A DNA stretch of 64,000 bases from Lachnospira sp. UBA3790. GTDB taxonomy: Bacteria; Bacillota; Clostridia; Lachnospirales; Lachnospiraceae. Of this stretch, positions 34,871 to 43,503 are shown in pieces. A program made the position numbers and the translations under genes. The notes below the pieces were generated by a model that was given only the letters and a program-made list of their open reading frames with translations, had not been told where the DNA came from and ran no database searches. Location: assembly GCA_002369135.1 (NCBI GenBank), contig DFEY01000002.1, positions 123,840 through 187,839 of the forward strand, given 5' to 3'. Within the stretch, counting starts at the first letter, position 1. The number at the start of each line of letters is the position of its first letter.

Positions 34871-34888
34871 TGTCGCCCGCAGGCGACA
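34871..34888. repeat. Short perfect hairpin between the kinase and citrate synthase genes
   Basis: TGTCGCC, loop CGCA, GGCGACA. It resembles the GTCGCT/AGCGAC stem near 33385 and the GTCTTC stem near 2711; no T-run follows, so it is not a classical terminator. Confidence 0.6.
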
Positions 34889-34899
34889 AAGACGCCCGC

Positions 34900-35778
34900 T
34901 TAATATATGAAGTTTATAGCATCAGGGATTACCCTAAATGATATGTAACTTTGTCCTTTTTCTTTCTCGCCATCCAAAGACCAATCAACATCTGAATCGA
35001 TAGTAATTTTTGCTTGGTCAATCTGGATAAGTGTAATCTTTCCTGTAAACCTCTGCTTTGCTACTTTTCCAACAAGCTTGGCTAAATCTATTGGGTTCTT
35101 TGGATACTCAATTAGCATCAACTCGAACAATCCGTCGTTAAACTCTACCATGTTCTCATCTAGCTTCATCACGCCACCTACTTTTGTAGCATTGTTGATG
35201 GCAGCAAAGATATAGTTGCCCTCAATCACTTCATTTGGTAATTCCACTTTCATCTTTAATTTCTTCACGTGGAATATTTCCTTTGACGCTGACAAAACAT
35301 ATGCTGCGTGTCCCAATTTATTTTTAAGCTTTTGAGATGTAGCGTATGATGTTTTTGTAAAGATACCGCATGAAGCAGTATATGCAAAAGCTCTACCGTT
35401 AAACTCACCCATATCTAACTTTCTTGGCTTATGACTAACGATAAACTTTGCTGCTTCTTCTGGCTTAGTCTCAAGTCCTAGACTGGTAGCAAAATCATTA
35501 GTAGATCCTGCAGGAATATATCCAATAGGAGTACGTACTTCTCCTTCCATCATTCCTTCAAAGACCTCATTCAGAGTGCCGTCGCCACCCATACATACAA
35601 TAAGATCTACGTCGTTTCCGTGGTCTCTTGCAATTTCAGTAGCATCTGCTCTCTTCTTAGTAAATTTCTTTCCAACTTTATAGCCGGCCTGCTCAAATAC
35701 TTCAACAGCTTCGTCAATAAAGCCTGGATTCTTTTTTAAACCCGCTCTAGGATTGATAATAAATAATAGTTTTTTCAT
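34900..35778 (-). CDS. Diacylglycerol kinase-family lipid kinase (YegS/BmrU-like)
   Basis: A 292-residue protein with the DAGK catalytic domain: KLLFIINPRAGLKKNPG start, VCMGGDGTLNEVFEGMM (the GGDGTxxE ATP-binding loop), GYIPAGSTNDFATSLGL and a C-terminal DVDWSLDGEKE with the family's DGE motif. It phosphorylates diacylglycerol or a related lipid at the membrane. Start 35778 has AAGGAA upstream; 39 earlier open codons pass through a hairpin and are not used. The leader holds a 13-bp stem AAAAGACAATACT (35822-35852) followed by T-rich sequence, a possible attenuator. Confidence 0.87.
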   Translation of the reverse strand: MKKLLFIINPRAGLKKNPGFIDEAVEVFEQAGYKVGKKFTKKRADATEIARDHGNDVDLIVCMGGDGTLNEVFEGMMEGEVRTPIGYIPAGSTNDFATSLGLETKPEEAAKFIVSHKPRKLDMGEFNGRAFAYTASCGIFTKTSYATSQKLKNKLGHAAYVLSASKEIFHVKKLKMKVELPNEVIEGNYIFAAINNATKVGGVMKLDENMVEFNDGLFELMLIEYPKNPIDLAKLVGKVAKQRFTGKITLIQIDQAKITIDSDVDWSLDGEKEKGQSYISFRVIPDAINFIY

Positions 35779-35909
35779 GATTATTCCTTCTTTTGTTTTG
35801 ATAAAACTAATATTCAAATACAAAAGACAATACTGATATAGTACTGTCTTTTTAGTCACTGAAGATATTTTACCATTTTTAAGCATTTTTATCAAATAAA
35901 AACGCCATT

Positions 35910-35941
35910 AGTTTACATAAATATATACCTTTATGTAAACT
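35910..35941 (-). terminator. Terminator after proBA
   Basis: Perfect 12-bp stem AGTTTACATAAA with an 8-nt loop overlapping the proA stop; a TTTTT run follows a few bases later on the minus strand. Confidence 0.6.
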
Positions 35942-37205
35942 ATCTGATTTGTCCATCTCCATATATCTTATATTTGAATGATTGTAGTTCTGGTAAGCCG
36001 ATTGGGCCTCTAGCATGGAGCTTCTGCGTCGAAATTCCTATCTCTGCGCCAAAGCCAAACTCGCCACCATCTGTAAATCTAGTACTAGCATTTACATAAA
36101 CTGCTGCTGAGTCCACTCTATCCATAAACTCGTTCGCTCTGTCTATACTTTCAGTCACGATACACTCGCTGTGACCTGTGCTGTACTGATAAATATGCTC
36201 GATTGCTTCCTCCAAAGTATCCACAATCTTTACACTCATCTTGTAATCCAAATATTCTGTTGCCCAATCATCGTCTGTGGCTTCTTCTATATCAAAACCA
36301 TCAGATACTTCGTCGGAATTCTTTAGAATATCAATGGCTTCTTTGTCGCCGACTAATTCTACTTCCTTCTCATCTAGTTTCTTTTTGATCTTAACTAGCG
36401 CCTCCTTTGCCACATCCTTGTGGATTAGAAGACTTTCAGCAGCGTTACAAACTGATGGACGATTAGTCTTTGCATTGAACACAATCTCTACTGCCATATC
36501 AATATCGGCATCTCTATCTACATACACGTGACAGTTTCCAACACCAGTCTCAATAACTGGAACTGTAGCATTCTTAACTACCGCCTGGATAAGACCAGCG
36601 CCACCACGTGGAATCAAAACGTCCACATACTCATTCAAAGTCATAAGCGCTGTTGAACTCTCACGAGTAGTATTCTCAACTAGCTGGATGACATCTTCAT
36701 TCATGCCAGTCTCTTTCACAGCTGCTCTCATAACCTGAGCAATCTTTGTATTTGAATTAATCGCTTCTTTGCCGCCACGAAGAATCACAGCGTTACCTGA
36801 CTTAAGCGCCAGCGCTGCCGCATCAGAAGTTACATTAGGGCGAGCCTCAAAGATAACTCCAATCACGCCAAGTGGTGTTGAAACCTTCTCAATCTTTAAG
36901 CCGTTTGGTCTCTCGAAAGAATTAAGCACTCTTCCAACAGGGTCAGGAAGTGATACCACATCCATAACGCCCTGTGCCATACCCTCTATTCTCTCGCGGT
37001 CAAGTTTAAGTCTATCAAGCAAAGCTTTGCTCATGCCATTATCAATACCGTTTTGAATATCTTTGGCGTTGGCTTCTATTATCTCATCTGCACTCATAAC
37101 CAAAGCATCCGCTATTGATTTTAGCGCAGCATTCTTCTCTACCGTAGTAGCCACCATTAATTCTTTTTCAGCTTCTTTTGCTCTAATTCCTAATTCTTCT
37201 AACAT
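35940..37205 (-). CDS. proA: Gamma-glutamyl phosphate reductase
   Basis: The 421-residue second enzyme of proline synthesis, an NADPH-dependent reduction of gamma-glutamyl phosphate. The catalytic cysteine lies in NRPSVCNAAESLLIH; PLGVIGVIFEARPNVT, GNAVILRGGKEA and GGEFGFGAEIGISTQKLHARGP are family signatures. Start 37205 follows AGAGGAAG; 18 upstream open codons lie in the proB-proA gap. It follows proB by 54 nt. Confidence 0.95.
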   Translation of the reverse strand: MLEELGIRAKEAEKELMVATTVEKNAALKSIADALVMSADEIIEANAKDIQNGIDNGMSKALLDRLKLDRERIEGMAQGVMDVVSLPDPVGRVLNSFERPNGLKIEKVSTPLGVIGVIFEARPNVTSDAAALALKSGNAVILRGGKEAINSNTKIAQVMRAAVKETGMNEDVIQLVENTTRESSTALMTLNEYVDVLIPRGGAGLIQAVVKNATVPVIETGVGNCHVYVDRDADIDMAVEIVFNAKTNRPSVCNAAESLLIHKDVAKEALVKIKKKLDEKEVELVGDKEAIDILKNSDEVSDGFDIEEATDDDWATEYLDYKMSVKIVDTLEEAIEHIYQYSTGHSECIVTESIDRANEFMDRVDSAAVYVNASTRFTDGGEFGFGAEIGISTQKLHARGPIGLPELQSFKYKIYGDGQIR

Positions 37206-37259
37206 AGCTTTCTTCCTCTTTATATTATTTTGGGCACCAATTAAATGATGCCCTAACAA

Positions 37260-38042
37260 TTAATCTTTTTTCTTAAATAGCGTCCCAACTTGTTTTCCTT
37301 CTAGCACTTTGTACAAGTTCTCTGGCTTGTCACCGCTGCAAACTACTGTATCAATGCCAGCTTCTGTAGCTATCTGAGCCGCCTGGAGTTTGGTAATCAT
37401 ACCGCCCGTTCCAAACTTAGAACCTCTACCGCCGGCCACTTCAAACAATGACTCTGTAATAGTGTCAACTACTGGAATAACCTTTGCACCTTCCTCGCTA
37501 GGGTCTTTGTCGTACAGACCATCAGTGTCTGTAAGAATCATAAGTGCATCTGCTCCCACTAGTTTTGCCACAATGGCCGATAGTGTGTCGTTGTCGCCAA
37601 AGACAATCTCTTCTATAGCAATAGCATCATTCTCATTGATAATCGGAACGACGCCATATTCAAACAACTTCTCAAATGTATTAATAAGATTCTTTCTAGT
37701 CTCCTCTTGCTCTACGTTTCTCTTAGTGACAAGAACCTGTCCCACTGAATGTCCGTACTCGCTAAACATTTTGTCGTACATAAACATTAGCTCGCACTGA
37801 CCGATAGTGGAAAGCGCCTGTTTACTAGTAGTATCGTTTGGTCTATTCTCCAAGCCAATTTTACCAGCGCCCACGCCAATAGAACCAGAGGATACCAGCG
37901 CTACCTCGATACCTGAGTTTACGATATCAGAAAGCACTGCCACTAGTTTCTTCATCTGACGAATATTTGTTTTTCCTGTATCGTGTGTTAGAGTGGATGT
38001 TCCCACTTTCACCACGATACGTTTAAATTCTTTGTTATCCAT
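37260..38042 (-). CDS. proB: Glutamate 5-kinase, short form without PUA domain
   Basis: The 260-residue amino-acid kinase phosphorylates glutamate, the first and feedback-regulated step to proline. KRIVVKVGTSTLTHDTGKTN, VSSGSIGVGAGKIG, NENDAIAIEEIVFGDNDTLSA and GRGSKFGTGGMITKLQAAQIA are diagnostic. The C-terminal PUA domain found in E. coli ProB is absent, as in several other bacteria. First gene of proBA. Confidence 0.95.
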   Translation of the reverse strand: MDNKEFKRIVVKVGTSTLTHDTGKTNIRQMKKLVAVLSDIVNSGIEVALVSSGSIGVGAGKIGLENRPNDTTSKQALSTIGQCELMFMYDKMFSEYGHSVGQVLVTKRNVEQEETRKNLINTFEKLFEYGVVPIINENDAIAIEEIVFGDNDTLSAIVAKLVGADALMILTDTDGLYDKDPSEEGAKVIPVVDTITESLFEVAGGRGSKFGTGGMITKLQAAQIATEAGIDTVVCSGDKPENLYKVLEGKQVGTLFKKKD

Positions 38043-38077
38043 AATATGTCCTTTGTTTCATACTCATATTAGTAAAT

Positions 38078-38106
38078 ATGATACTAGTTTATCCCCTATT
38101 TTGCAA
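38078..38106 (-). promoter_or_regulatory. Promoter of proBA
   Basis: TTGCAA (38106-38101), 17 nt, TATCAT (38083-38078) on the minus strand. The leader shows a small CATATT/AATATG stem but nothing like a T-box. Confidence 0.5.
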
Positions 38107-38143
38107 TCATTATCTATATGCTTATATCACGTATTTGCAAATA

Positions 38144-39136
38144 CTATCTATCTTCTCTAAAGTACGAAAGTCCAAGACTGGCTGGTGCCTGACTGTCCTT
38201 CTTTTGATGAATACTTGTAATAATCAAAACAATAATTGTAACTACATAAGGTAGCATCATTGTTAGATCTGTATTTACCTTGATACCTGTAATCTTTGGG
38301 AAGTAGTTGTATGCCCAGTAGCAAATACCAAACAAGATTGATCCCCAAATAGCATTGATAGGTTTCCATCTAATAAAGATAACAAGTGCCACTGCTAGCC
38401 AAGCAACTGCCGCTATAGCGTCACCATCGGCTGTAGCCCATGTACCATTATTTAGCTCTACTATATAAAACCAACCGCCTAGTCCAGTGATTCCTGAACC
38501 AATACATGTGGCAAGATATTTATACTTTGTAACATTGATACCTGCAGCATCTGCAGTAGCTGGGTTTTCACCCACGGCTCTTAGATTCAAGCCTGCTCTA
38601 GTACGTTTTAGGAATATTGATGCCAAAATTGCAATAATAATTGCCAAGTAAACCATAAATCCATATGAGAAAAGCATCTCCCCTATGTATCCTAATTTAG
38701 TACTTAGGAAAGGTATCTTTGCCGCAAAAATCTTACGAGTAAAATCTACTTTTGTTACAACTCCGTCCTTTGGAAGCACAAACATAGCAAAGAACTTACT
38801 AACGCCCACGCCAAAGATAGTTAGCGTTAGACCTACTACGTTTTGATTTACACGTAGTGTTGTGGTCAAGAACGAATAAATAAGTCCGCCTACCATACCC
38901 ATAATAAATGCTGTAAGCAAAGGTATTATAATACACAATGCTGCATTTGGTTTGTCTGAACTTTTCTCGCAGAGTGAAGCAGCCACAAAGCCAAATCCTC
39001 CACCCATACACATGATACCCGGAGTACCAAGGTTCAAGTTTCCAGCCTTCTCTGTTATAGTTTCTCCTACCGCACCGTAGAGAATAACTGTACCAAATAT
39101 GACTGACATTGTAATCCATCCAGTTAATATAGCCAT
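38144..39136 (-). CDS. Nucleoside ABC transporter permease 2
   Basis: A 330-residue permease with about eight to ten membrane segments, of the branched-chain/ribose-type permease superfamily used by BMP-dependent nucleoside importers. GAVGETITEKAGNLNLGTPG and LRAVGENPATADAAGINV are the typical cytoplasmic motifs (EAA-like coupling region). Two nucleotides separate it from permease 1. It is the last gene of the operon. Confidence 0.9.
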   Translation of the reverse strand: MAILTGWITMSVIFGTVILYGAVGETITEKAGNLNLGTPGIMCMGGGFGFVAASLCEKSSDKPNAALCIIIPLLTAFIMGMVGGLIYSFLTTTLRVNQNVVGLTLTIFGVGVSKFFAMFVLPKDGVVTKVDFTRKIFAAKIPFLSTKLGYIGEMLFSYGFMVYLAIIIAILASIFLKRTRAGLNLRAVGENPATADAAGINVTKYKYLATCIGSGITGLGGWFYIVELNNGTWATADGDAIAAVAWLAVALVIFIRWKPINAIWGSILFGICYWAYNYFPKITGIKVNTDLTMMLPYVVTIIVLIITSIHQKKDSQAPASLGLSYFREDR

Positions 39137-39138
39137 AA

Positions 39139-40251
39139 TTATTTCTCCTTTCTAGTGCGTCTAAACGCAAGACTGTAATTTATAAAGAACTCGCATGCTA
39201 TTACAAAGAATAACACTAAACCTACTACCATCTTACATGCGCTCTCGTTGAAACCAACAGAGACATATTCATCTGAGATGGCCTTTGTACCCTGCTCTAG
39301 GAAAATGATAAATGCTGATATCAAAATCATAAACAGAGTATTAAACTTAGCAAGCCATGCCACAATGATAGCCGTAAATCCATATCCGCCAGCAGTATTT
39401 CGAGAAATTGTTTGGTCTTCTCCGGCCACGCTCAAGAAACCACAGATACCACAAATGACACCTGATATAACCATTGTTCTAATGATTGTCTTCTTAACGC
39501 TAATGCCCGCATACTTAGCAGTATTAATAGATTCTCCTACCACTGCAATTTCATAGCCTTGCTTTGTATATTTTAGATAAATAAACATAAGTACAGTAAT
39601 AATCAATACAACAATTACAACTGTCCAGTTTATTTCCATACCAAGTTTTGGTAGCCAACCTTTTTCTGTGTCGACATTCAATGTTCCTATGGAAGCTCTG
39701 TCACCTTTGTTTTGGTTGACGAAGAAATCAACTAGGCTCATTGCCACGTAGTTCATCATCAAAGTAAATAGAGTTTCGTTTACTCCCCATTTAGCTTTGA
39801 AGAGGGCTGGGATTAGTCCCCAAATACCACCCGCCAAAATAGCCGAAACTACCATAAACGGAATCAAAACACTATTAGGCAAGTTGCTGAATGTAACCAT
39901 AATTACAGCCGTCGCCAAAGCACCTGCTAACACCTGTCCCTCTGCACCGATATTCCAGAACTTCATCTTGAACGCCGGCGCCAAAGCAACTGAGATTAAC
40001 AACAGTTTCATAATCAATGCGATGGATGCTGATGTACATACAATATTTCCGAATGTACCTTCCCACATCACCGTCATAACACCTACTGGATCTAGTCCCG
40101 TAATTGAAAATACAAAAACGTCCACTAAACCGAGTGCTAAAACTATAGCTATCAGTCTGTATAACCAAGCTTTCCACATTGGAAGGTTGTCTCTTCTCAC
40201 CACTCTAACTAGTGGCTCTTTAACATGTGATATAAATTTATTACTGGCCAT
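39139..40251 (-). CDS. Nucleoside ABC transporter permease 1
   Basis: A 370-residue permease starting with a soluble stretch then about nine membrane segments. KMKFWNIGAEGQVLAGALAT and YEIAVVGESINTAKYAGISV are the conserved motifs of the larger permease of this importer type. It overlaps the ATPase gene by 11 nt, so translation is coupled. Confidence 0.9.
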   Translation of the reverse strand: MASNKFISHVKEPLVRVVRRDNLPMWKAWLYRLIAIVLALGLVDVFVFSITGLDPVGVMTVMWEGTFGNIVCTSASIALIMKLLLISVALAPAFKMKFWNIGAEGQVLAGALATAVIMVTFSNLPNSVLIPFMVVSAILAGGIWGLIPALFKAKWGVNETLFTLMMNYVAMSLVDFFVNQNKGDRASIGTLNVDTEKGWLPKLGMEINWTVVIVVLIITVLMFIYLKYTKQGYEIAVVGESINTAKYAGISVKKTIIRTMVISGVICGICGFLSVAGEDQTISRNTAGGYGFTAIIVAWLAKFNTLFMILISAFIIFLEQGTKAISDEYVSVGFNESACKMVVGLVLFFVIACEFFINYSLAFRRTRKEK

Positions 40252-41779
40252 TTGAGACGCCTCCTTCCTGTAGATTAGTCATAAGCAAACCTACCTCTTC
40301 CTTTGTAGTAGTTCTAGCATCTAACATTCCATTTACTTTTCCGTCACAAAGAACGAGGATTTTGTCACAGAGTGCAAGCAAAACATCTAAATCTTCGCCC
40401 ACATAAACTACTGCCACTCCCTCTTCCTTCTGTGTATTTAGAAGATTGTAAATGGTGTAAGATGTATGAATATCAAGTCCTCTTACAGCATACGCCGTCA
40501 AAAGAACCGATGGGGCGTTTGCAATCTCACGACCCACCAACACCTTCTGCACGTTACCACCAGATAGTTTGCGCACAGGTGTATTTATACCAGGTGTCTT
40601 AACACCTAGCTCTTTTCTTATCTTTTTCGACAAACGTCTAGGCTTCTTTCTTTGAATGAAAGGTGTGTTACCTTCTGTGTAACTTCTAATCATCATGTTG
40701 CCAGGCATACCCATTGAACCGACTAGACCCATTCCTAGTCTGTCTTCTGGAATGAATGATAGCTCTACACCACATTCTCTAATCTTTTTAGGGCTCTTGC
40801 CTATCAACTGCTCAACTTCATCCTTGTTAGGAGTGAAGATAACACTACTATTTTCTTCCGTTTTTACCAAACCTGCTATTGATTCTAGAAGTTCCTTCTG
40901 TCCGCAGCCAGAAATGCCTGCTACGCCCAAAATTTCGCCACTATAAGCCTTAAATGATATGTTGTCGAGGATTTTTATGCCCTCATCATCAGTAACAGAT
41001 AAATTTTGAACATCTAGTCTAATTTCCTGATTTTTAGGCTCAGTTCTTTTAATATCAAGCTCTACAGTATCACCTACCATTAACTCTGTAAGGCTAGCCT
41101 CTGTAGCTTCACTGCTCTTTACAGTTCCTACATATTCACCCTTTCTAAGAACGGCTACTTCATCTGATATTTCAAGTACCTCGTTCAATTTATGAGTGAT
41201 AATAATGATAGATTTGCCGTCGTTTTTCATGTTACGCATAACATTAAACAACTTTCTTGTCTCTTGTGGAGTAAGAACAGCTGTAGGTTCATCTAATATT
41301 AATACATTGGCTCCGCGATAAAGAACTTTGACAATCTCTAATGTCTGCTTCTGTGCAACAGACATATCGTAAACCTTTTGATTTGGATCCACTTCAAATC
41401 CATATTTATCACAAATATCTTTAATACTTTTAGCCACCTCGTCTATCTTGACTTTTTCTTTGAGGCCTAATACGATATTTTCAGCCGCGGTAAAGACATC
41501 AACCAATTTAAAATGCTGATGAACCATTCCAATTCCTAAGTCCATTGCATCATGAGGTGAACGAATAGTTACTTTCTTTCCATCAATAAAAATATCTCCT
41601 TTGTCGGGAAAATAAATACCGGAAAGCATATTCATAAGTGTAGTCTTACCACTACCGTTCTCACCAAGCAGCGAAACGATAGTTCCGTATTTCAAATCGA
41701 AATCTACACTTTTATTAGCAACTACTTTTGTTCCAAAGGCCTTTGTGATACCTCTCATTGAAACAGCATAATTATCCAA
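40241..41779 (-). CDS. Nucleoside ABC transporter ATPase, double nucleotide-binding domain
   Basis: A 512-residue protein with two fused ABC domains. NBD1: Walker A GENGSGKTT, signature DMSVAQKQTLEIVKVLYRGA, Walker B VLILDEPTAVLTPQE. NBD2: Walker A-like GISGCGQKELLESIAG and signature LSGGNVQKVLVGREIA. In NBD2 the Walker B region reads VLLTAYAVRGLDIHT, lacking the usual QPTRGLD; degenerate second sites are known in this family, but this looks more degenerate than normal. It energises uptake of nucleosides with the two permeases. Confidence 0.92.
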   Translation of the reverse strand: MDNYAVSMRGITKAFGTKVVANKSVDFDLKYGTIVSLLGENGSGKTTLMNMLSGIYFPDKGDIFIDGKKVTIRSPHDAMDLGIGMVHQHFKLVDVFTAAENIVLGLKEKVKIDEVAKSIKDICDKYGFEVDPNQKVYDMSVAQKQTLEIVKVLYRGANVLILDEPTAVLTPQETRKLFNVMRNMKNDGKSIIIITHKLNEVLEISDEVAVLRKGEYVGTVKSSEATEASLTELMVGDTVELDIKRTEPKNQEIRLDVQNLSVTDDEGIKILDNISFKAYSGEILGVAGISGCGQKELLESIAGLVKTEENSSVIFTPNKDEVEQLIGKSPKKIRECGVELSFIPEDRLGMGLVGSMGMPGNMMIRSYTEGNTPFIQRKKPRRLSKKIRKELGVKTPGINTPVRKLSGGNVQKVLVGREIANAPSVLLTAYAVRGLDIHTSYTIYNLLNTQKEEGVAVVYVGEDLDVLLALCDKILVLCDGKVNGMLDARTTTKEEVGLLMTNLQEGGVSNGQ

Positions 41780-41810
41780 TTTGCTTTTTTCCTTTCTTTT
41801 AAAATCAAAA

Positions 41811-41843
41811 CAAGGGAAGTTTCAATAATTGTAACTTCCCTTG
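41811..41843 (-). terminator. Intercistronic terminator between the BMP lipoprotein and ATPase genes
   Basis: Perfect 11-bp stem CAAGGGAAGTT with an 11-nt loop and TTTTGATTTT tail on the minus strand. Partial termination here would give the binding protein in excess over the membrane complex. Confidence 0.8.
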
Positions 41844-41860
41844 CAATAGTTAATTAAATA

Positions 41861-43132
41861 TTATTGTTCTGCATTTAATTCTTTGATTCCATCAATTCTC
41901 AACTGGAAGTAAGGAGCTGAGCGAAGTGTTGACTCTGCAAAATAAGTTTTACCATCTTTGCTCTCTATAGCTTCTTTTGTTTCGCCCTTGAAAACAACTG
42001 CTGGTGGATTCTTTGTGAAGTCCATGTAAGAAAGATCAATCTTCTCTGATGACTTCTTCTTTCCATCTACAGTAAATGTGTCAGTATCAAATACCTTAAT
42101 AGAACCATCCTTAAGTCCTTTTTCTACTTCTGCCACTTTTTCCTTTGTTCCCTTAGCAACTTCTGGTCCTAGTTCAGAAATAGAAACAGCACCCTTAGCA
42201 TATCCTTCAGCCCAATCCTGAGGGATTTCTTTGCCGTCCTTAGCAGCGCTTAACAAATCTTTATAATAAACTTTCCAGTTATTAAGTGGACTTGTAAGAG
42301 CAGCTGTCTTAGCAACGTTAAGCATTGATACGTTATATCCAACTGAGTATACTAAAGCACCGCCGTCTTTAGCTTTCTGAATAGCACTTGGAGCTCCTGT
42401 TGAGTCTGCGTGCTGTCCAATAATTAGACAGTTGTCTTTGATAAACTTCTCTGCTGCTGCAGCTTCTTTTGTAGGGTCAAACCATGAGTTTGTATAGAAT
42501 ACTTCCATAGAAACTTTTTCGTATACTGATTTGATTCCCAAGAAGAATGATGTATATCCTGATACAACCTCTGCGTATGGATAAGCACCAACATAACCTA
42601 CTTTAACATTTCCGTCTTTGTCGAAGTCTGCCTTAGGAATCTTCTTAGCATCTGCTAATTCTTTAATCTTCATACCAGCAACAACACCTGATACATATCT
42701 AGCTTCATAAATGTTTGTGAAAGCATTGTAGAAGTTGTCATTGCCTGAAATAGCAGCGTAATCACCTGTCATAGAAACAAAGTCTACTTTAGGATTTTCT
42801 TTAGCTACTTTGTTTATCTGATCCTGATGACCATAACTGTTTGCAATGATTAATGTACAACCATTACCAATCAACTCTTTAGCAGCCTTTGCACACTGTT
42901 CATCTTCTGGAACAGTAGTCTTCCATTTGATATCAGTTTCAGGAATACCGAGTTCCTTAGCTGCTTCTTTAATTCCGTCCATATGAGCTTTAGTATAAGT
43001 TTCTTTCTCATCACCAACCATGATGCATCCAACTTTAAAGCCCTTTGAGTCTGATTTCTTACCACAGCCTGTAACAAACATCATAGATGCTGCCATAGTA
43101 AGTACTAACACTAAACTTAATACTTTTTTCAT
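41861..43132 (-). CDS. BMP-family nucleoside-binding lipoprotein
   Basis: A 423-residue substrate-binding lipoprotein. Signal KKVLSLVLVLTMAASMMFVTGC, lipobox cysteine at residue 23. The mature protein has the BMP/PnrA fold (GFKVGCIMVGDEKETYTKAH, GCTLIIANSYGHQDQINKVA, KVGYVGAYPYAEVVSGYTSF, IGQHADSTGAPSAIQKAKD). It captures nucleosides outside the membrane for the downstream ABC genes. First gene of the importer operon. Confidence 0.93.
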   Translation of the reverse strand: MKKVLSLVLVLTMAASMMFVTGCGKKSDSKGFKVGCIMVGDEKETYTKAHMDGIKEAAKELGIPETDIKWKTTVPEDEQCAKAAKELIGNGCTLIIANSYGHQDQINKVAKENPKVDFVSMTGDYAAISGNDNFYNAFTNIYEARYVSGVVAGMKIKELADAKKIPKADFDKDGNVKVGYVGAYPYAEVVSGYTSFFLGIKSVYEKVSMEVFYTNSWFDPTKEAAAAEKFIKDNCLIIGQHADSTGAPSAIQKAKDGGALVYSVGYNVSMLNVAKTAALTSPLNNWKVYYKDLLSAAKDGKEIPQDWAEGYAKGAVSISELGPEVAKGTKEKVAEVEKGLKDGSIKVFDTDTFTVDGKKKSSEKIDLSYMDFTKNPPAVVFKGETKEAIESKDGKTYFAESTLRSAPYFQLRIDGIKELNAEQ

Positions 43133-43161
43133 TTGATTCTTCCTCCAAAATATTCAATTTT

Positions 43162-43175
43162 ATGTCCGAACATGA
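43162..43175 (-). promoter_or_regulatory. PurR-box-like site in the BMP gene leader
   Basis: Plus strand ATGTCCGAACATGA contains CCGAAC flanked by A/T, close to the AWWWCCGAACWWT box of Gram-positive PurR. It lies just downstream of the predicted transcript start and upstream of the ribosome binding site, a repressing position. It would link nucleoside import to purine status. Confidence 0.4.
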
Positions 43176-43186
43176 ACACAAGTAAA

Positions 43187-43215
43187 ATTATAAATCAATT
43201 AAAATTGTTTGTAAA
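43187..43215 (-). promoter_or_regulatory. Promoter of the nucleoside importer operon
   Basis: TTTACA (43215-43210), 17 nt, TATAAT (43192-43187) on the minus strand, about 55 nt before the lipoprotein start codon. Confidence 0.65.
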
Positions 43216-43300
43216 TAAACAAAGAACAAAAACAGTCTATTTTTGCCAAAAAAGTGCCTATTTGGTAAACATAAAATGGGATTTGGAAAATAAGAAAAGA

Positions 43301-43319
43301 CTCAGGTTTAAAACCTGAG
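43301..43319. terminator. Terminator after the first giant-protein/peptide cassette
   Basis: CTCAGGTTT pairs with AAACCTGAG; T-rich sequence flanks both sides (CTTTTT on plus, TCTTTTC on minus). It lies 30 nt past the stop of the short peptide gene at 43349. Confidence 0.8.
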
Positions 43320-43348
43320 CCTTTTTCTCTATTTAATCCTCTAATGGA

Positions 43349-43489
43349 TTAAGCATTACCTGTCCACTCTTTGCCTGGTTCGTTGTCATTAGCGACAGCT
43401 GGTTCACCAGGATTTGCGCTTCCAGTAATTACATCTTTAACGTCGAACTCTTTGAATTCAACAATAGGACTTAAATATAATTCTTTCAT
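43349..43489 (-). CDS. Short peptide paralogue (46 aa) following the 1695-residue protein
   Basis: A 46-residue peptide, KELYLSPIVEFKEFDVKDVI then TGSANPGEPAVANDNEPGKE and WTGNA, not recognised. AAGGAGG lies 9 nt upstream, with a second ATG at 43492 also possible. It begins 14 nt after the giant gene and is the last gene before the terminator. It aligns along its whole length with the peptide at 48867-49013: both have MK(E/D)LY(L/I)xPxV(E/D)FKEFD(V/I)xDVI, a Ser/Pro linker, PG(E/K)P, AND and a Trp-containing end. No signal peptide, membrane helix or cysteine is present. It could be a regulatory peptide, a chaperone-like partner or a precursor peptide; function unknown. Confidence 0.8.
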   Translation of the reverse strand: MKELYLSPIVEFKEFDVKDVITGSANPGEPAVANDNEPGKEWTGNA

Positions 43490-43503
43490 CATACCTTACC
43501 TCC

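Noticed and set aside
38043..38143. T-box or other amino-acid riboswitch before proBA
   Set aside because: The gap is about 100 nt and lacks the T-box sequence or an antiterminator/terminator pair.
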